A stretch of DNA of 64,000 nucleotides. It comes from Mobiluncus sp034180645 (GTDB lineage Bacteria; Actinomycetota; Actinomycetes; Actinomycetales; Actinomycetaceae). The stretch covers positions 1-64,000 of the forward strand of contig NZ_JAXFNY010000004.1 of assembly GCF_034180645.1 (NCBI RefSeq), in the 5' to 3' direction. Positions within the stretch are counted from its first letter, which is position 1; each line of letters opens with the position of its first letter. Below, in pieces: positions 35,268 through 43,534 of the stretch. The position numbers and the translations under genes are program-made. Below the pieces are notes generated by a model. It had not been told where the DNA came from. It did not search any database and saw nothing but the letters and a program-made list of their open reading frames with translations.

Positions 35268-36533
35268 TCAGGACTCGGCATCGACCTGGGATTGAATCGC
35301 ATCCAGCACAGCGGCTGGTTCTTGAGCGGTCAGTTTCCCGGCAGTAGACTGCAGGGCTCCTTGCAGCGTATCCCACTGCGGGTTGCCCACTGGCAGGAAC
35401 CTTACGGTACTCAGCGCTTCGTAGAACTTCTTGTCGATGGGGCCGGCTTCGGACTTGCCTTGCTCAATGATGCTCTCCGTCACTGGAAGCAACCCGGAGG
35501 GGGCATACCAGTTCTGGTACATCGCGTCCGAGTAGAACAAGTCAAGGAATCCCTTAGTAGCCTGCTTGCGGGCGTCATCGCCATTGTCAAAAGCGAGGAT
35601 GAAGTCCGTCACTCCGATTGCCACACCCTTGCCATCCTTGGAGGGAATCGGGGCGATATCGTACTTAATGTCGGGGTAGTCCTCCTCTGTTACGCTCAAT
35701 AGACCAGAGTGGGCCATCATCATGGCCACCTTGCCGTTGTTGAACAGGTCGGCGACATCTTGACGGTTGGACGTGCCGGCGTTGGGTTGGGTGCAGCCTT
35801 TATCGATGAGCTTCTTCATCTCGGTGAAAGCCTCCACGGCTTTATCACTCTTGGCTTTCAACGTATCACCCTCGGACCAGTCACCACCGGCTCCCCACAG
35901 CCACAGTGAGGACTCAACCTGAGCTTCCTCTCGGCCTAGAGGCATACCGTAGGGGTACACATCCGGGGAAACAGCTTTAATCTTGTCGCAGGCTTGCTCC
36001 AGTTCGTCCCATGTAGCGGGAACCGCCGTGATGCCGGCTTTTTCAAAAATGCCGGTGTTGTAGGCCATCATGCGGGAGGAGGCCACGTCGGGGACGACCC
36101 ATTGAGTTCCGTCCGCCCCTACACCGTTCTTCAGAAGGGCGGGTTCAATCGTATTCAACACGTCCTCGCTCATGACTTCTGTAATGGGGTAGAGCAGTTC
36201 GCCGTCGGCTGCGGACGCAAAGTTATTGTCGTTCAAAATGTCGGGTAAGTCCTTGGCTTGTACACGAGCCTGCACCTTGGAGGAGAAATCGTCCCAACCT
36301 TCAATTTGCAGCTCAACCTTGACCTTCGGATAGGTCTTGTTGTATTCAGCAATAATGTTCTCCCAGTCCGTCTTGGTCGAGGAGGCGTACGAAGGAGCCA
36401 GAATTTTAATAGTGGTTTCCAAGTTAGCCGGATCCGCTGCAGCACTGCCTGAGCCGGAGTCAGAACCTGCACATCCTGCTAAAGCGAGCGCCGCGATTGC
36501 TGCTACTGCGCTAATTTTTACGATGCCTTTCAC
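35268..36533 (-). CDS. Sugar ABC transporter solute-binding lipoprotein
   Basis: A 421-residue family 1 extracellular binding protein. The signal peptide ends in the lipobox LAGC (Cys near residue 21). Typical features are TTIKILAPSY, AEYNKTYPKVKVELQIEGWDDFSSKVQARV, the DVASSRMMAYNTGIFEKAGI region and GKVAMMMAHSG. It captures the sugar outside and delivers it to the two permeases encoded downstream. The promoter region upstream shares a GTTTYAAAC motif with the divergent catabolic operon. Confidence 0.93.
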   Translation of the reverse strand: MKGIVKISAVAAIAALALAGCAGSDSGSGSAAADPANLETTIKILAPSYASSTKTDWENIIAEYNKTYPKVKVELQIEGWDDFSSKVQARVQAKDLPDILNDNNFASAADGELLYPITEVMSEDVLNTIEPALLKNGVGADGTQWVVPDVASSRMMAYNTGIFEKAGITAVPATWDELEQACDKIKAVSPDVYPYGMPLGREEAQVESSLWLWGAGGDWSEGDTLKAKSDKAVEAFTEMKKLIDKGCTQPNAGTSNRQDVADLFNNGKVAMMMAHSGLLSVTEEDYPDIKYDIAPIPSKDGKGVAIGVTDFILAFDNGDDARKQATKGFLDLFYSDAMYQNWYAPSGLLPVTESIIEQGKSEAGPIDKKFYEALSTVRFLPVGNPQWDTLQGALQSTAGKLTAQEPAAVLDAIQSQVDAES

Positions 36534-36646
36534 GAGCTTTCCTTTCCATTGTTGTAAGTTGTCAGCTCACGGTGGTAACCGAGGTAGTTTTTCCGCACTG
36601 TCTCAGGCGAAAAGGTGGACTTCATTGAACACCTGCAACAAAGAAT

Positions 36647-36685
36647 ATGATTTTTCTAATCATTTTGGTGCGTTTTAAACAAATT
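36647..36685. promoter_or_regulatory. Candidate regulator sites upstream of the binding-protein gene
   Basis: An inverted repeat ATGATT-N5-AATCAT (36647-36663) is followed by GTTTTAAACAAATT (36672-36685). The latter matches GTTTCAAACAATTT at 37545-37558, before the catabolic operon, at 12 of 14 bases. Both lie in promoter gaps next to the DeoR-type regulator gene, whose product probably binds them. Confidence 0.45.
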
Positions 36686-36706
36686 ATTCTATTTGCCGGC
36701 CCGTTC

Positions 36707-37492
36707 CTAGACAGTCAAAACCGTGATACCTTGGCTTTCCAAGACTTCTAAAGTTTGCGAATCGACACTGTCTGTGAGGATTTCGTCAATCGGTTCAAAG
36801 TCACAAATCCGGGCAGTCCCCAACGCGGAGAATTTGGAGCTATCTGCCACCACGGTGACTCGTTGCGCGGAACGGAGAAAATCAGCGTTGGTCTCCGCTT
36901 CCAGCAAGTCATCATTGAACAAACCACGTTTCACGTCAATACTGACCACCGCCAAAAACATCCGCGACATCGCCAAATTGTCCAGCACCAGTCCAGACAT
37001 ATTACCCACGACTTCATAAGAGCAAGGGCGTAGCGTCCCGCCCACTACTATGACTTTGATTTGTGGTCGTAGCGCTAGCTCATTGGCGATATTGATAGCG
37101 TTCGTCACGACTGTTATCCCGTGACGTTGAAACCCGGGATCTTTCGAAACACGCAGCGCCAATTCGCGCGAAACTTCCGTGGTGGTGGTTCCCCCGTTCA
37201 AGCCGATAACATCCCCCGGTTTCACCAATTTGGCGGCAGTTTTCGCCAGACGCTGCTTGACTCGCCCACTATTCACCGGGCGATACCGCAAGGGCAGGTC
37301 CCCGGATAGGGGGTTGGCCACCGCTCCCCCACGAACCCGGGTAACCATCTGTTGGGATGCCAACCTGTCCAGATCGCGACGTGCAGTGGCTGGGGATACA
37401 CCCAGGAGAGTTTCGATGTCCTCTACCTGAATCGAGCCGTTTTCGAGCACGAAATCAAGGATTTTGGTCAGCCGTAATGATTGATGGGCCAT
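36707..37492 (-). CDS. DeoR/GlpR-family transcriptional regulator
   Basis: A 261-residue regulator with an N-terminal winged helix-turn-helix (LTKILDFVLENGSIQVEDIETL, SPATARRDLDRLASQQMVTRVRGGAV) and a DeoR sensor domain with GDVIGLNGGTTTTEVSRELA, VVGGTLRP and FNDDLLEAETN, which binds sugar phosphates. It is transcribed away from the SIS-ROK-PfkB-aldolase operon and towards the importer genes, so it very likely controls both, usually as a repressor relieved by a phosphorylated intermediate. Confidence 0.93.
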   Translation of the reverse strand: MAHQSLRLTKILDFVLENGSIQVEDIETLLGVSPATARRDLDRLASQQMVTRVRGGAVANPLSGDLPLRYRPVNSGRVKQRLAKTAAKLVKPGDVIGLNGGTTTTEVSRELALRVSKDPGFQRHGITVVTNAINIANELALRPQIKVIVVGGTLRPCSYEVVGNMSGLVLDNLAMSRMFLAVVSIDVKRGLFNDDLLEAETNADFLRSAQRVTVVADSSKFSALGTARICDFEPIDEILTDSVDSQTLEVLESQGITVLTV

Positions 37493-37509
37493 GCGCTTTC
37501 CCTCCTGAT

Positions 37510-37558
37510 TGATTTAAAATGTCTATAATATGAAATTTAAATCAGTTTCAAACAATTT
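37510..37558. promoter_or_regulatory. Divergent promoter with operator-like inverted repeat
   Basis: TGATTTAAA (37510-37518) and TTTAAATCA (37536-37544) are perfect inverted arms around a plus-strand -10-like TATAAT (37524-37529). GTTTCAAACAATTT (37545-37558) follows. A repressor on the arms would cover the -10 of the catabolic operon. The DeoR-type protein encoded next door is the obvious candidate. Confidence 0.6.
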
Positions 37559-37626
37559 GTGTCACCTTGCGTGGTATTTTTGTTTCTGAACAATGTAGCC
37601 GATTTTATTAGGGAGAACACACCGCC

Positions 37627-38508
37627 ATGAGTATCACCGCTGAGGAAATTGCTAGCCAACCCCAAACCTGGAAACAGGCCATTGACATGCTCGCTTCCCT
37701 GGACCCCAAGTTTTTCCCCGATAAGGGCAAAAGTGTTGCCATGATTGGCTGTGGTACTTCCTGGTTCATGGCGCAGGCATACTGCCGAGCGCGGGAAGTC
37801 GCCGGACACGGAGTCTCCGATGCTTTCACCGCTACCGAATTCCCCCTGACACGCCACTATGACATGGTCATTACCCTGTCTCGTTCGGGCACCACCACGG
37901 AGATTATCGATATTCTCAAAGCCTTGCATGGCAAGGTTCCCACCCGCTTAATTACCGCCGTCGGCAATGGTCCCGCCACACCCTTTACCGACATGGAACT
38001 AGTTTTAGACTTCGCGGATGAAACGTCGGTAGTGCAAACGCGTTTCGCCACCACGGCTCTGGCTTTGCTGCGCGCCAGTCTCGGAGAGGACTTGACGAAA
38101 GCTATTGCGGATTGCGCCGCGGCAGTGAATGCGGAAATTCCCGCAGCTTTCGTAACCGCCGACCAATTCACCTTCCTCGGCACCGGCTGGACTTACGGAC
38201 TCGCCAACGAAGCCGCCCTAAAGATGCGCGAAGCCTCACAATCCTGGACCGAGTCCTATCCCGCGATGGAATACCGCCACGGGCCGATTTCCATTGCCGA
38301 ACCGAACCGCATTACCTGGATTTTTGGCTCTGTCCCCGAGGGGATGGAGGCGCAAATCGCCGCTACCGGTGCCACTTTGGTCCACCACGACTACGATCCG
38401 ATGGCCTCCCTGGTGCTGCTGCAACGCGTCGCTGTGGCGCGCGCGGAACACCGGGGTCTGAATCCAGACACCCCGCGTCACCTGACTCGTTCAGTGATTC
38501 TGTCCTAG
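37627..38508 (+). CDS. SIS-domain sugar-phosphate isomerase/deaminase
   Basis: A 293-residue protein with two SIS domains. MIGCGTSWFMAQAY and VITLSRSGTTTEIIDILKA bind a phosphosugar, and the second SIS has FLGTGWTYGLANEAALKMREA and SYPAMEYRHGPIS. The end LNPDTPRHLTRSVIL matches the GlmS/AgaS isomerase half; there is no glutaminase domain. In this operon it could be the amino-sugar-6-phosphate deaminase/isomerase (AgaS-like) that yields tagatose-6-phosphate. Exact substrate is inference. First gene of the operon; GGGAGA precedes the ATG. Confidence 0.85.
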   Translation: MSITAEEIASQPQTWKQAIDMLASLDPKFFPDKGKSVAMIGCGTSWFMAQAYCRAREVAGHGVSDAFTATEFPLTRHYDMVITLSRSGTTTEIIDILKALHGKVPTRLITAVGNGPATPFTDMELVLDFADETSVVQTRFATTALALLRASLGEDLTKAIADCAAAVNAEIPAAFVTADQFTFLGTGWTYGLANEAALKMREASQSWTESYPAMEYRHGPISIAEPNRITWIFGSVPEGMEAQIAATGATLVHHDYDPMASLVLLQRVAVARAEHRGLNPDTPRHLTRSVILS

Positions 38509-38547
38509 TTACGCACCTAAATAATCCTCGCGTCTTTGGAGGGACAG

Positions 38548-39591
38548 ATGCCACCCGATGAGCTTCCGACACCAAAAACCGGTTCTGCACCGGTGTACAC
38601 GCTGGCCTTTGATGTGGGGGGAACGGACACGAAAGTTGCTTTCGTGTCTAACAGCGGTTCGCTGGTGACGCTGCCGACCCTAACTACCTCTACCGGCGGC
38701 GCTGTTGGTCTGATTGACCAAATTGCTGGTCAGTATAGTCAGATTCAACAGGCTTTGCACCGCGGTGAAATACGTCGCCCTGACGGCAAAGCTGTGACCG
38801 CTGAGCAAGTTTGCGGTGTTGTCGGCGTGGGTGTTCCCGGAGTAATGGTGGAAGACACCGGCATGACCATCACTTCAGCCAACCTTGGCTGGGGGAGTTT
38901 TCCCATGCGCGACCGATTAGGTGAAGCCTTGGGCGCTCCGATTGCGTTGGGACATGACGTTCGTTCCGGTGCCTTGGGCGAAGCCTTATTTACCGGACGT
39001 CAGGAGTGTTTTTTTGTCGCTATCGGAACCGGCATTTCGGCAGGGATTGTCCTCAACGGACGAGTACTGAACCGGAGTGGGAGCTCTGGCGAGATTGGCC
39101 AGGTTCTACTTCCCAATCCCGATTTGAATTATCTGGAAAAGGCCGCCGCGCCAGTTTCCACTCAGGCAACTCGCCTCCCCCTGGAACGGATTGCTTCTGC
39201 CGAATATACCGCCCGACGCTACGCCCTTTTGAAAGGTATTTCCCCGCAAACGGCCCACCCCACGTCCAAGGATGTGTTCCTGAGGGAACGGGAAGGAGAC
39301 GAATGTGCTCATCACGTAATCGAAACCGCCACGCAGGCATTGGGGGCAGTCTTGGCTGCCAGCCTGGCGACCTTGGGAAATCTTGATGTCATCGTAGGCG
39401 GAGGACAATCTAAGGAAGGACCCACCTACCTTGAACGACTCCGCCAGGCTACGTTATCGCACCTCGTGAACCTGCCTGAACCGCACTTCTCGCTGTCCAA
39501 CTTTGGGTCGCAGGCACAACTGTTAGGTATTGCGGCGCAAGCCTTTGCCAAAGCCCAAGTTCCGATTATCCCCGCGGCTCGCCCGTCATAA
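38548..39591 (+). CDS. ROK-family sugar kinase
   Basis: Protein of about 347 residues with an N-terminal phosphate-binding motif LAFDVGGTDTKVAFV, VGVGVPGVM, GHDVRSGALGEALFTG (catalytic Asp) and AIGTGISAGIVLNG, which mark ROK sugar kinases. The usual zinc-binding CxCGxxGCxE element is missing: after GSSGEIGQVLL comes NPDLNYLEKAA. The ATG at 38548 is chosen because GGAGGG lies five bases upstream; the frame opens four codons earlier at TTG. Because the importer is an ABC system, an intracellular kinase is needed, and this is its likely source. Confidence 0.87.
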   Translation: MPPDELPTPKTGSAPVYTLAFDVGGTDTKVAFVSNSGSLVTLPTLTTSTGGAVGLIDQIAGQYSQIQQALHRGEIRRPDGKAVTAEQVCGVVGVGVPGVMVEDTGMTITSANLGWGSFPMRDRLGEALGAPIALGHDVRSGALGEALFTGRQECFFVAIGTGISAGIVLNGRVLNRSGSSGEIGQVLLPNPDLNYLEKAAAPVSTQATRLPLERIASAEYTARRYALLKGISPQTAHPTSKDVFLREREGDECAHHVIETATQALGAVLAASLATLGNLDVIVGGGQSKEGPTYLERLRQATLSHLVNLPEPHFSLSNFGSQAQLLGIAAQAFAKAQVPIIPAARPS

Positions 39592-39607
39592 GTTTGGAAA
39601 GACTCAG

Positions 39608-40597
39608 ATGCCTCAGCTCATTACTTTCACTCCCAACCCTGCTTTGGACATCACTTACACAGTGGACGCCCTCAAGATCGGTTCAACACATCGGGTCGAG
39701 GACTTCGTTTACCGTGCCGGAGGAAAGGGCATTAATACAGCTTCAGTCCTGGCTCAAATGGGGTATCCCACCCTCGCAGTTGGATTTTTTTCCAGCCCGG
39801 AATACCTTGCCGACCTGGAAAAACGGAAACTAGAGTGGCACGGAAAGTTTAGTTTTCTACCCTTGCCCATGCCGTTCCCAAACCGCCAATCCGTAGCTAT
39901 CGTGGCTGACGGAGACGCCACGGTATTCAACGAGGCAGGCCCGAACTATGGCACTATGAACCCCAAAGACGTTACTCAGCATTGGGAACAGGCGTGGCTG
40001 CAAGCACTCGAGCTGGACTGGGCGACCCCGAATGCTTTCGTCAGCATTAACGGGTCTTTTGCCCAGGGCAGTCCCAAGGGGATGCTCGGACGTCTAATCA
40101 CCGGTTTGCATGACTTAGGCTGTTGGGTGATGGTGGATACTTCCGGGCAGTTTCTCTTAGAGGCCGCTCAGGCAGGCGCGGATTGCCTGAAACCGAATGC
40201 GGCGGAACTGCGTGAGGCCACCGGTATTGCTGAGTTGCCCGCGGCGGCGCGTTCTTTGCTATCTCTGGGAGCTCGCTCCTTGCTGATTTCCGCTGGAAGT
40301 GACGGGCTGGCCTACGTGGAGCATCCCGCCGCGCCTGTGCACACCGCCTCGCTACAGGTCGAGTGGGCCGTCCCCGGGATGACTTTGGAGGGCAATCCTA
40401 CTGGAGCGGGAGATGCGGCGGTAGCTGGATTCCTGTCCGGCATGTCCGAAAACTTGCCAACACACGAGGCTCTCGGGCGCGCGGTGTCTTGGTCGGCTGC
40501 CGCGGTTCCGGCGGCAGTTGCTGGCGTGGTGGAAACAGATATGGTGGCAACAATTGCCGCTAAAATGACCTTTCAAACTGAAGAATGGAGTGCATAA
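39608..40597 (+). CDS. PfkB-family tagatose-6-phosphate/1-phosphofructokinase
   Basis: A 329-residue ribokinase-fold enzyme: ITFTPNPALDITYTVD start, VYRAGGKGINTASVLAQMG, a central VMVDTSGQFL and the catalytic GNPTGAGDAAVAGFLSG. This is the LacC/FruK subgroup, which phosphorylates tagatose-6-phosphate or fructose-1-phosphate. The ATG at 39608 has GGAAAG upstream; earlier in-frame codons overlap the kinase gene. Followed at once by the aldolase gene, it should make tagatose-1,6-bisphosphate. Confidence 0.9.
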   Translation: MPQLITFTPNPALDITYTVDALKIGSTHRVEDFVYRAGGKGINTASVLAQMGYPTLAVGFFSSPEYLADLEKRKLEWHGKFSFLPLPMPFPNRQSVAIVADGDATVFNEAGPNYGTMNPKDVTQHWEQAWLQALELDWATPNAFVSINGSFAQGSPKGMLGRLITGLHDLGCWVMVDTSGQFLLEAAQAGADCLKPNAAELREATGIAELPAAARSLLSLGARSLLISAGSDGLAYVEHPAAPVHTASLQVEWAVPGMTLEGNPTGAGDAAVAGFLSGMSENLPTHEALGRAVSWSAAAVPAAVAGVVETDMVATIAAKMTFQTEEWSA

Positions 40598-41434
40598 ATG
40601 CTGTGCGATATACGTAAACTCGCTGCTGAGGCCGCCTCGGCCGGAGTCGGTCTGGGAGCTTTCAACGTGGTGCTGCTGGAACATGGCGAAGCCCAAATCG
40701 CCGCGGCAGAAGCGGTCAACCTACCGGTGATTCTGCAGCTGTCCCAAAACGCTGTTAAGTACCATCATGGCTGGCTGGAACCCATCGGCTGCGCCGTGCT
40801 AAAGCTAGCCGAGCAGGCAAAAGTCCCGGTGGTAGCGCACCTCGATCACGCTGAGGACCTCGACCTGTGCCGCGCGGCAGTCGATTTGGGCTTTACCTCG
40901 ATTATGTATGACGGCTCCAAACTGCCGGATGCGCAAAACCGTGACACCACCGCGCAGATTACCCAGTGGTGTCACGACCGTGGCGTGAGTGTCGAGGCCG
41001 AACTGGGCGAGGTCGGTGGAAAAAATGGAGTCCACGACCCTAGCGCACGCACCAACCCAGAGGACGCCGCAAAGTTCGTGGCAGACACCGGCGTGGACTT
41101 GCTGGCGGTAGCAGTGGGGTCGTCACACGCGATGACCTCGCGCGATGCCACGTTGGACACGGATCTGATTTCTGCCATTAAACAGGCCGTTCCGGTTCCG
41201 CTGGTTCTGCACGGTTCTTCCGGGGTTTCTGACGAAGGAATGCGCGCCGCTATTACCGCAGGTATGACCAAGATTAACGTCTCTACGCACCTGAACGTGG
41301 TCTATACCGCAGAAGTTCGTAAGGACTTGGCGCAAGGCCCCGATTTGGTCGACCCCCGCAAGTATTCTCGTAACGGTAACACCGCATTGCAAGCGGAAGT
41401 GGAACGTCTGCTTCTCTGGTATTCGGGGAAATAA
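40598..41434 (+). CDS. Class II tagatose/fructose-bisphosphate aldolase
   Basis: A 278-residue zinc aldolase of the KbaY/GatY/FbaA group. Motifs are AFNVVLLEHGEAQIAAAE, the zinc His and catalytic Asp of VVAHLDHAED, YDGSKLP, EAELGEVGG, AVGSSHAM and VLHGSSGVSDEGM...KINVSTHLN. It splits a ketohexose bisphosphate into triose phosphates. The start directly abuts the PfkB stop (ATAA|ATG). The operon ends here; downstream lies the galM remnant. Confidence 0.92.
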   Translation: MLCDIRKLAAEAASAGVGLGAFNVVLLEHGEAQIAAAEAVNLPVILQLSQNAVKYHHGWLEPIGCAVLKLAEQAKVPVVAHLDHAEDLDLCRAAVDLGFTSIMYDGSKLPDAQNRDTTAQITQWCHDRGVSVEAELGEVGGKNGVHDPSARTNPEDAAKFVADTGVDLLAVAVGSSHAMTSRDATLDTDLISAIKQAVPVPLVLHGSSGVSDEGMRAAITAGMTKINVSTHLNVVYTAEVRKDLAQGPDLVDPRKYSRNGNTALQAEVERLLLWYSGK

Positions 41435-41485
41435 ACCCCGCTAGATGCTGAAATTCCGGGAAGGAATCGTCAGGATACCCGTCAG

Positions 41486-41600
41486 CTAACCGTTTATCGC
41501 GCGTAGCCCGAAAGTGAAGGTTTCCGGTTTCCCTGGTTCCAGTACCAGTACGTCCTGGTTGCGGTTCAGGGCGTTAGGCGGGCAGGTCATCGGCTCCACC
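41486..41600 (-). pseudogene. Duplicated 3' end of aldose 1-epimerase gene
   Basis: Positions 41501-41600 match 43556-43655, the end of the intact epimerase gene, at 96 of 100 bases and in the same orientation and frame (VEPMTCPPNAL.RNQDVLV...). The remnant keeps its own stop (41486-41488) with a different tail after FTFGLR. No other part of the epimerase is present. Similarity stops sharply at 41600, where the AT-rich cassette B begins. Confidence 0.9.
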
Positions 41601-41676
41601 ATTATGAGAGTGATGTAACACATCTAGCTCCGTGATATAGTGTTGGTATTAATCTTGAAACTGCAAGGAGGCTTAT

Positions 41677-42258
41677 ACGCTTACTAACAAGGCTATATTT
41701 GCTGCTATTTCTCTTCTTGCACTAAGCACCTCGGGATTCGACAGCGTTGCCACTTCTCAAAATGACAGTGCTCCAATTCTACCCATAAATAGCCGCAGCG
41801 AAATGATACGCCCGACCACTCCTCTAACCGAGGTTGATTCAACACTCAGTAGAATCAGTTTCTCCAACCCTGCGCGTCCACAGTCGAGTGCCGTGGTACC
41901 TACGAAACCAGTCTATTCACCTTCGAAGTGCACAGGATACACCGACTTGCCGCATAAGAGCGGCAACATGGCATCCGTACACGGTCGTATAACATGCTCA
42001 AATAACGTTCAATACCTTAAGACAGTGACATCTCTCTACCGCGAAACTCCGTACGGATTCCAACCGTTGGCTTCCGACGGATCAGAAACTACCGGAAAGA
42101 ATACAAGCTACGATGCACATCCTCACCAGTCCTGTTCAGGTACTGGAACACACACATATTGGGGTTTTTCTGCACATTTTACAACCGAGAATGGGAAGAA
42201 TTACTTCGCCAGGACAGGTAATGGTGGCAATAACCGAATCAGTAGATTTTCATGCTAG
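41677..42258 (+). CDS. Cassette B small secreted protein, apparent ACG start
   Basis: The frame encodes a signal peptide (LTNKAIFAAISLLALSTSG then FDSVA) and a mature part with four Cys (SKCTG, RITCS, HQSCS, SRFSC). It has no ATG, GTG, TTG or CTG before ATG 41803, which would remove the signal peptide. A perfect AAGGAGG (41665-41671) sits five bases before an ACG codon at 41677, exactly where the start should be; an in-frame stop at 41656 closes the frame upstream. The gene therefore either starts at ACG or has a mutated ATG. The pattern V.G...C...LY...C..GT.T.W.F and a terminal Cys resembles the cassette A secreted protein. Function unknown. Confidence 0.65.
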   Translation, partial: TLTNKAIFAAISLLALSTSGFDSVATSQNDSAPILPINSRSEMIRPTTPLTEVDSTLSRISFSNPARPQSSAVVPTKPVYSPSKCTGYTDLPHKSGNMASVHGRITCSNNVQYLKTVTSLYRETPYGFQPLASDGSETTGKNTSYDAHPHQSCSGTGTHTYWGFSAHFTTENGKNYFARTGNGGNNRISRFSC

Positions 42259-42830
42259 CTCGGACATTATACTTCACCTCAGTTGCAGCGATTGTAGTTG
42301 CTCTGGCATCTTGCACCCTCGGGTCAACAGGTTCTACTTCACGAGATTCGTCACCTGCGGCTCTGGAATATGCTTACGTAGGACCAGATGCACCCCCTAC
42401 ACTCGTTGTAAATGGAAAAGAGATTACACCAGTCGAGTTTCTGTGGTTACCCTATTTCGAGGCACAGATAGGCAACACGGTGACACCTATGGAGGATATA
42501 CCAGTCGTATCACGAAAGAATCCCACTCTTCTCGAACTGCGGTTTTACAGAATCGCCCCGCCGCCCTCGACTTTAGTTCGTCAGTGTGAGCAAATTTACA
42601 AGAAAGAATCAGTTAATCCCAACAAATGCACATACCAAGAATTCGGCATCAATTTACAGGAAGATTGGCAGGTAAAAGACTCCTTCATAGAGCTAAGGCT
42701 ACCTGTAACAATGAAGTCTAAATACGTGACATTATCTATCTTTTATCCCAATGCAAATGGTTGGGACAAAGCCTCTACTGATAGCCCGATGAACCATGCA
42801 AACTATGTATTCATTCTTAAAAGCGATTGA
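42252..42830 (+). CDS. Cassette B lipoprotein, unknown function
   Basis: A 192-residue protein with a lipoprotein signal (FTSVAAIVVALASC). The mature part begins Ser/Thr-rich, contains TPVEFLWLP, a Cys pair (RQCEQ, NKCTY) and ends in strands LRLPVTMKSKYVTLSIFYP and YVFILKS. The ATG lies inside the last codons of the secreted gene (seven-base overlap), implying coupled translation. Weak similarity in layout to the cassette A lipoprotein suggests a shared partner role at the cell surface. Confidence 0.75.
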   Translation: MLARTLYFTSVAAIVVALASCTLGSTGSTSRDSSPAALEYAYVGPDAPPTLVVNGKEITPVEFLWLPYFEAQIGNTVTPMEDIPVVSRKNPTLLELRFYRIAPPPSTLVRQCEQIYKKESVNPNKCTYQEFGINLQEDWQVKDSFIELRLPVTMKSKYVTLSIFYPNANGWDKASTDSPMNHANYVFILKSD

Positions 42831-43440
42831 CCCGAATCTCGCGCTGCAGTCTAACGACCATCGTACCGGGTATGTATCTGATTTGGTCTTTAAACACTTT
42901 GATGCCACTCTGATGCTGCTTCTACCAATAGGAAATATGCAGGACACATTTTCCTGGGCGGACCTCGCCGCGAAACATCATTACTCCTTGGTTGAAGTTT
43001 CCCAGAATCCTCAGTTACTCAAAACAATCGATACCGGTTCCAAATTGCACTTCGCCGAGGGCGTAATTAACAGCGAAGTTTACTTATCTCAGCTGACAGC
43101 CACGCTCGCGGATTTTTCCGAATACGAATCCTGGCACGGTATATTCTGGAGTGGATACGTCGAATACGCAGAACAGGCTAATCTCATCGGCCCTGTTGAT
43201 TCGTTCCTACGTCCTGAAGAATACACGCTACGTAAGTTTTCGTCACGTAAACTCACCAGCGCGTTAAATTCTCGCCTGCCATCTCTCCTTTTTAATTCCT
43301 CAATTTCGTGCGTATTAACTCAGTCAATCTATTCTGACAGAATCTATGTTTCATGCCATAAAAGAATCGCGTTAGCCCTGTCGGACAAACTGCCTGACGT
43401 TCTTCCTGTCACTGCCGAGGATTCGTTACCCAACTTCTGA
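42796..43440 (+). CDS. Cassette B cytosolic protein, unknown function
   Basis: A 214-residue protein without signal peptide or membrane segment. It overlaps the lipoprotein gene by 35 bases, so it depends on re-initiation; no clear ribosome site is seen and an ATG three codons later is possible. Readable segments include TFSWADLAAKHHYSLVEV, YESWHGIFWSGYVEYAEQ and CHKRIALALSDKL. I do not recognise a family and see no convincing similarity to the cassette A cytosolic protein. Confidence 0.65.
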   Translation: MQTMYSFLKAIDPNLALQSNDHRTGYVSDLVFKHFDATLMLLLPIGNMQDTFSWADLAAKHHYSLVEVSQNPQLLKTIDTGSKLHFAEGVINSEVYLSQLTATLADFSEYESWHGIFWSGYVEYAEQANLIGPVDSFLRPEEYTLRKFSSRKLTSALNSRLPSLLFNSSISCVLTQSIYSDRIYVSCHKRIALALSDKLPDVLPVTAEDSLPNF

Positions 43441-43534
43441 TGCTCTTCTTAAGACGATGTAAATAGAGATAGTTACGATTCCGAAACCTACCATCGGGCT
43501 TTCACGGTCGGGTGCGCCAGGTGACGGCTATTCA

